Of a stretch of DNA of 8,246 nt, positions 5,795-8,246 are shown piece by piece. A program made the position numbers and the translations under genes. Source of the DNA: Burkholderiales bacterium (GTDB lineage: Bacteria; Pseudomonadota; Gammaproteobacteria; Burkholderiales; SHXO01); NCBI GenBank assembly GCA_026125625.1, contig JAHCKU010000125.1, positions 1-8,246 of the forward strand. Reading direction: 5' to 3'. Below the pieces are notes generated by a model. That model was not told the origin of the DNA and did no database searches. It saw only the letters and a program-made list of their open reading frames with translations. Numbering within the stretch: the stretch's first letter is position 1; the number at the start of each line of letters is the position of its first letter.

Positions 5795-6388
5795 ATGACA
5801 TCACCCGCGCTCGCTCGCCCCACCTCGCCGTCAGAACTGTTCATCGCATTCACTTGGCTGGCCCTGCAAGGCTTTGGCGGCGTGCTCGCCGTCGCGCAGC
5901 GCGAGCTGTGTGAGCGGCGGCGCTGGCTGACGCGTGAGCAGTTCATCGAGATCCTGAGCATCGGGCAGGTGCTCCCCGGTCCGAACATCTGCAACGTCGC
6001 GCTGATGGTCGGTGATCGCTTCTTCGGCTGGCGCGGAGCGTTCGCGGCGTTGGCCGGCATGATGACGGTGCCGCTGGTGCTGGTGCTTGCCGCCACCATC
6101 CTCTATGCCGAGTTCGCCGCCTATCCGGCGGTGTCCGGCGCGTTGCGCGGCATGGGTGCGGTGTCGGCCGGCCTGATCGCGGGCACCGGATTGAAGCTCG
6201 CCGGCAGCCTGCGCCTCAGCCCGCTCGGCGTTCCGCTGTGCGCCACGCTTGCCGGCCTGGCGTTCGTGGCCGTGGCGCTGCTGCGCTGGCCGCTGGTATG
6301 GGTGCTGGCCGTGCTGGGTGCGCTGGCCTGGACGCTCGCCTGGTGGCGACTGCGCGCGCGGGACCCACATGCCGGAAAGCAGGCATGA
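5795..6388 (+). CDS. chrA: Chromate transporter (CHR family), half-size subunit 1
   Basis: Inner-membrane protein of 197 residues, the size of a single CHR domain. CHR proteins export chromate from the cytoplasm in resistant strains. Many short-chain members, encoded in pairs as here, have other or unknown anion substrates. Signatures are FIAFTWLALQGFGGVLAVAQRE (16-37), then RRWLTREQFIEILSIGQVLPGPNICNVALMVG (42-73), with the characteristic PGPN at 61-64. About five to six hydrophobic segments follow, and the C-terminus is basic. The start at 5795 has no strong ribosome binding site and may depend on translational coupling to the EthD gene. Its stop overlaps the start of the second half (ATGA at 6385-6388), a common sign of coupled synthesis of two subunits that form one transporter. 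Confidence 0.92.
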   Translation: MTSPALARPTSPSELFIAFTWLALQGFGGVLAVAQRELCERRRWLTREQFIEILSIGQVLPGPNICNVALMVGDRFFGWRGAFAALAGMMTVPLVLVLAATILYAEFAAYPAVSGALRGMGAVSAGLIAGTGLKLAGSLRLSPLGVPLCATLAGLAFVAVALLRWPLVWVLAVLGALAWTLAWWRLRARDPHAGKQA

Positions 6389-6915
6389 GCGTTCCCGCCC
6401 ACGAGTTGCTGGCCCTGTTCGGTCACTTCCTGCTGCTGTCGCTGTTCGCCATCGGTGGTGCGATCACCGTCGCCCCGGACATGCACCGCGTGCTGGTGGA
6501 TCAGATGGGGATCCTGACCGACGCGCAGTTCAACGCCTCCATCGCCATCGCGCAAGCCTCACCGGGACCGAACGTGCTGTTCGTCGCTGTGATGGGCTAT
6601 CAGGCGGCCGGCTTCCTGGGATCGGCGGCGACGCTGATCGGCATCATGCTGCCGTCGACTACTCTGGCGTTGGCGGCGGCGCGCTGGAGCAACGCACGCG
6701 CGCACTGGCTGCCGGTACAGGCATTCAAGGCCGGGATGGCGCCCATCGTCATCGCCTTGATGTTCGCCACCGCCTGGATCCTGGCCAGCGGCGCAGGCCA
6801 GGGCCGGCTGTGGCTGCTGGCGCTGGTGTGCGCGATCGTGGTCTGGCACACACGCGTGCACCTGCTGTTTCTGATTGCGGCCGGCGCCGTATTGGGCGCG
6901 CTCGGCTGGGTGTGA
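6385..6915 (+). CDS. chrA: Chromate transporter (CHR family), half-size subunit 2
   Basis: Inner-membrane protein of 176 residues and the second single CHR domain of the pair. HFLLLSLFAIGGAITVAPDMHRVLVD (14-39) and LTDAQFNASIAIAQASPGPNVLFVAVMGY (44-72) correspond position by position to the conserved N-terminal blocks of subunit 1, including PGPN (60-63). Five or so hydrophobic segments follow. The ATG overlaps the TGA of the preceding gene by 4 bp, and GGAAAG lies at 6374-6379, 5 bases upstream. The two proteins most likely form a heterodimer of opposite topology, as shown for another split CHR pair. No ChrB regulator is visible nearby, so chromate resistance as the physiological role is uncertain. 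Confidence 0.92.
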   Translation: MSVPAHELLALFGHFLLLSLFAIGGAITVAPDMHRVLVDQMGILTDAQFNASIAIAQASPGPNVLFVAVMGYQAAGFLGSAATLIGIMLPSTTLALAAARWSNARAHWLPVQAFKAGMAPIVIALMFATAWILASGAGQGRLWLLALVCAIVVWHTRVHLLFLIAAGAVLGALGWV

Positions 6916-6921
6916 CGGACC

Positions 6922-6940
6922 TGCCGGACGGCACCCGGCA
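6922..6940 (+). repeat. Inverted repeat downstream of the chromate transporter pair
   Basis: TGCCGG (6922-6927) and CCGGCA (6935-6940) are perfect inverted repeats around a 7-base loop. Two more outer pairs are possible with one bulge. It lies 7 bp past the second transporter stop. With no T run behind it, it is at best a weak or Rho-assisted terminator or a 3'-end stabilising stem. It hints that the next gene may be transcribed apart from the transporter genes. Confidence 0.35.
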
Positions 6941-6991
6941 AGGATTCTGCTTCAGCTACCAATCGGCTGTTTCTCCATACCCATCCCGTCC

Positions 6992-7651
6992 ATGTTCGGC
7001 GCCGTACTTTCCAACGTGTTTCGCCTTCGCTGGTGGCTGCCCATGCTGATCCTGGCGCTGGCGCTGGTCGTCGTCCGGCAATGGTTGCCGATCGCTGTCG
7101 CGCACATGCCTGTGCTGGCGCAGATGGCGCCCGGCCTGGAGTACCTGGCGCCGTACGCGCTGCGCAGCCTGTATGCGCTGGTGCCGATCACTCTGCTGGC
7201 GGCATTCTGGCCATGGCGGCCCGATCCGGCCGATCGGGCTGACGCGTTGCGCAGACTCGCGGCTTCCGATCTGCAGAAACGCCTGGCGGAGGCATTCCGC
7301 ACGTACGGCTACGCAGTGCACGTGCGCAGCCTCGGGCAGGAGGGGGCGGATCTGCTGCTGGGACGCGACGGCCAGCGCATGCTGGTGCAGTGCCGGTACT
7401 GGCAGCGGCGCGACATCGACGCCACCCATCTGCGTACGTTGTGCGGACTGATGGGTAAGGAGAAGGCTCGCGGCGCGCTGTTTCTCACCTGCGGGCGCGT
7501 GAGCGTGGAGGCCATGCGCTTCGTCAAGGACGTGCCGATCGTGCTGATCGACGAGCACGGTCTGCTGGAGCTGCTGGAAGCCGATCCGGATGTCCTGCGG
7601 CGCGCCAACGCCTATCTGGCGCAGCGCTCGCCACTGCATCCGGCTACCTGA
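6992..7651 (+). CDS. Two-TM membrane protein with Mrr-like restriction endonuclease domain
   Basis: Protein of 219 residues. Two hydrophobic helices (about 13-37 and 58-75) anchor it in the inner membrane, followed by a cytoplasmic domain (about 93-196) of the Mrr/restriction-endonuclease-like fold. Recognisable blocks are LQKRLAEAFRTYGYAVHV (94-111), GQEGADLLLGRDGQRMLVQCRYW (115-137), and GALFLTCGRVSVEAMRFVKDVPIVLIDEHGLLELL (161-195). Mrr-type nucleases cut DNA with an Asp plus Gln-x-Lys core. Here Asp120 and Gln133 are in place but the lysine position is Arg135, so activity is doubtful; it may bind nucleic acid without cutting, or tolerate Arg. No methylase or specificity gene is near, so it is not part of a classic restriction system. 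The start is the ATG at 6992, just before the first helix. It lacks a visible ribosome binding site, and the frame is open back to 6875, overlapping the transporter gene. Confidence 0.82.
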   Translation: MFGAVLSNVFRLRWWLPMLILALALVVVRQWLPIAVAHMPVLAQMAPGLEYLAPYALRSLYALVPITLLAAFWPWRPDPADRADALRRLAASDLQKRLAEAFRTYGYAVHVRSLGQEGADLLLGRDGQRMLVQCRYWQRRDIDATHLRTLCGLMGKEKARGALFLTCGRVSVEAMRFVKDVPIVLIDEHGLLELLEADPDVLRRANAYLAQRSPLHPAT

Positions 7652-7678
7652 GCCGCAGCCGGGTCAGTATCCTTCGTC

Positions 7679-7695
7679 CGCCCCGATATGGGGCG
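7679..7695. repeat. Perfect hairpin between the nuclease-like and lactonase-like genes
   Basis: CGCCCC (7679-7684) and GGGGCG (7690-7695) pair fully around a GATAT loop, 27 bp after the upstream stop codon. A T-rich tail is missing, so an intrinsic terminator is unlikely by the usual rule. It may end transcription with help, or be an operator for the promoter at 7745-7752. Confidence 0.4.
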
Positions 7696-7744
7696 ATAGC
7701 CTCCGACCGGTCCCGTCGCGGCGTCACGTGTGCGGCCTTCATCT

Positions 7745-7752
7745 GCTATCGT
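7745..7752 (+). promoter_or_regulatory. Predicted extended -10 promoter of the SMP-30-like gene
   Basis: TG, one base, then TATCGT (7747-7752) matches an extended -10 element. The -35 region 17 bp upstream (TCACGT) is poor, which extended -10 promoters tolerate. Transcription would start near 7759, 28 nt before the likely ATG. Confidence 0.4.
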
Positions 7753-7786
7753 CGGTCATCTCACGACCCGAGTGCGTACGCCGACG

Positions 7787-8246
7787 ATGCTGTTCGCCCC
7801 ACCCAGGATTCTCGAAACCACGGTCTTCGCCCGCCTGCCCGACGAGCTGAAAACTGCCGATCACCGCAACGAATGGGTGGCCGGGCAGCCGCTGGGCACA
7901 CCTGCCGGATCGCTGCTTGAAGGGCCTTCGTTCGATCGCGACGGCAACTTCTGGTGCGTGGATGCCCAGAACGGCCGCATCTTCAAGGTCACGCGCGATG
8001 GCCAGTTCCATCTGGTAATCGAGTACGACGGCTGGCCCAACGGACTGAAGATCCATCGCGACGGCCGCATCTTCGTGGCCGACTACAAGAACGGCATCAT
8101 GCTGCTCGATCCGGCCAACGCCCGGATCACGCCCTGGCTGGTGCGCCACAACTCCGAGCGCTTCAAGGCGGTGAACGACCTGTTCTTCGCCGCCAACGGC
8201 GATCTCTATTTCACCGATCAGGGCATGACCGGCCTGCACGATCCCA
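7787..8246 (+). CDS. SMP-30/gluconolactonase/LRE-family beta-propeller protein, N-terminal part
   Basis: The first 153 codons of a six-bladed beta-propeller of the SMP-30/gluconolactonase family; the frame is open to the right edge. Members are metal-dependent lactonases acting on sugar lactones or, in some cases, other esters. Repeated blade motifs are seen: LLEGPSFDRDGNFWCVDAQN (43-62) with the likely metal ligand Glu45, GWPNGLKIHRDGRIFVADYK (82-101), and FKAVNDLFFAANGDLYFTD (126-144), whose Asn-Asp fits the second metal/substrate position of Drp35-like members. No signal peptide is visible, so it is probably cytoplasmic. The start could instead be the in-frame GTG at 7772; neither has a clear ribosome binding site. 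The gene seems to have its own promoter. With no sugar genes visible, the substrate is unknown. Confidence 0.88.
   Translation, partial: MLFAPPRILETTVFARLPDELKTADHRNEWVAGQPLGTPAGSLLEGPSFDRDGNFWCVDAQNGRIFKVTRDGQFHLVIEYDGWPNGLKIHRDGRIFVADYKNGIMLLDPANARITPWLVRHNSERFKAVNDLFFAANGDLYFTDQGMTGLHDP

Overview
The window is a piece of a GC-rich proteobacterial chromosome. The cold-shock protein, the class II ribonucleotide reductase and the general gene mix look most like Betaproteobacteria (Burkholderiales). That is an impression from family resemblance, not a computed assignment. There is no RNA gene, insertion sequence, phage gene, CRISPR array or integration site that I can see. The region is mostly ordinary, dense chromosomal coding sequence.

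Layout, left to right. (1) On the minus strand are the first 245 codons of an adenosylcobalamin-dependent ribonucleotide reductase (nrdJ type, cut by the window edge). Upstream of it is a 67-residue cold-shock protein gene. A strong hairpin terminator separates the two. The cold-shock gene has a clear sigma70-like promoter, a leader of about 114 nt, and a second terminator-like hairpin inside that leader just before the ribosome binding site. (2) Divergent from csp, on the plus strand, is a D-lactate dehydrogenase of the FAD-dependent, cytochrome-linked type (LDHD/Dld1-like). It converges on a minus-strand TauE/SafE-type permease. (3) Divergent from the permease is a small plus-strand outer-membrane-type lipoprotein with an aromatic and proline-rich tail and a hairpin just ahead of its ribosome binding site. 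It converges with 22 bp spacing on a minus-strand gene for a soluble protein of unknown function. (4) Divergent from that is a plus-strand run: an EthD-family small protein, two half-size chromate transporter (CHR family) proteins whose genes overlap by 4 bp, and a two-TM membrane protein with an Mrr-like nuclease domain whose expected catalytic lysine is arginine. (5) At the right edge is the start of an SMP-30/gluconolactonase-type beta-propeller gene with an extended -10 promoter.

Functionally, the only tight unit is the chromate transporter pair, probably cotranscribed with the EthD gene from a promoter at about 5364-5393. The other genes look like separate transcription units. No multi-gene novel system is evident. 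The most interesting single points are the attenuator-like hairpin in the csp leader, the membrane-anchored Mrr-like domain with a QxR instead of QxK motif, and the hairpin in front of the lipoprotein gene.
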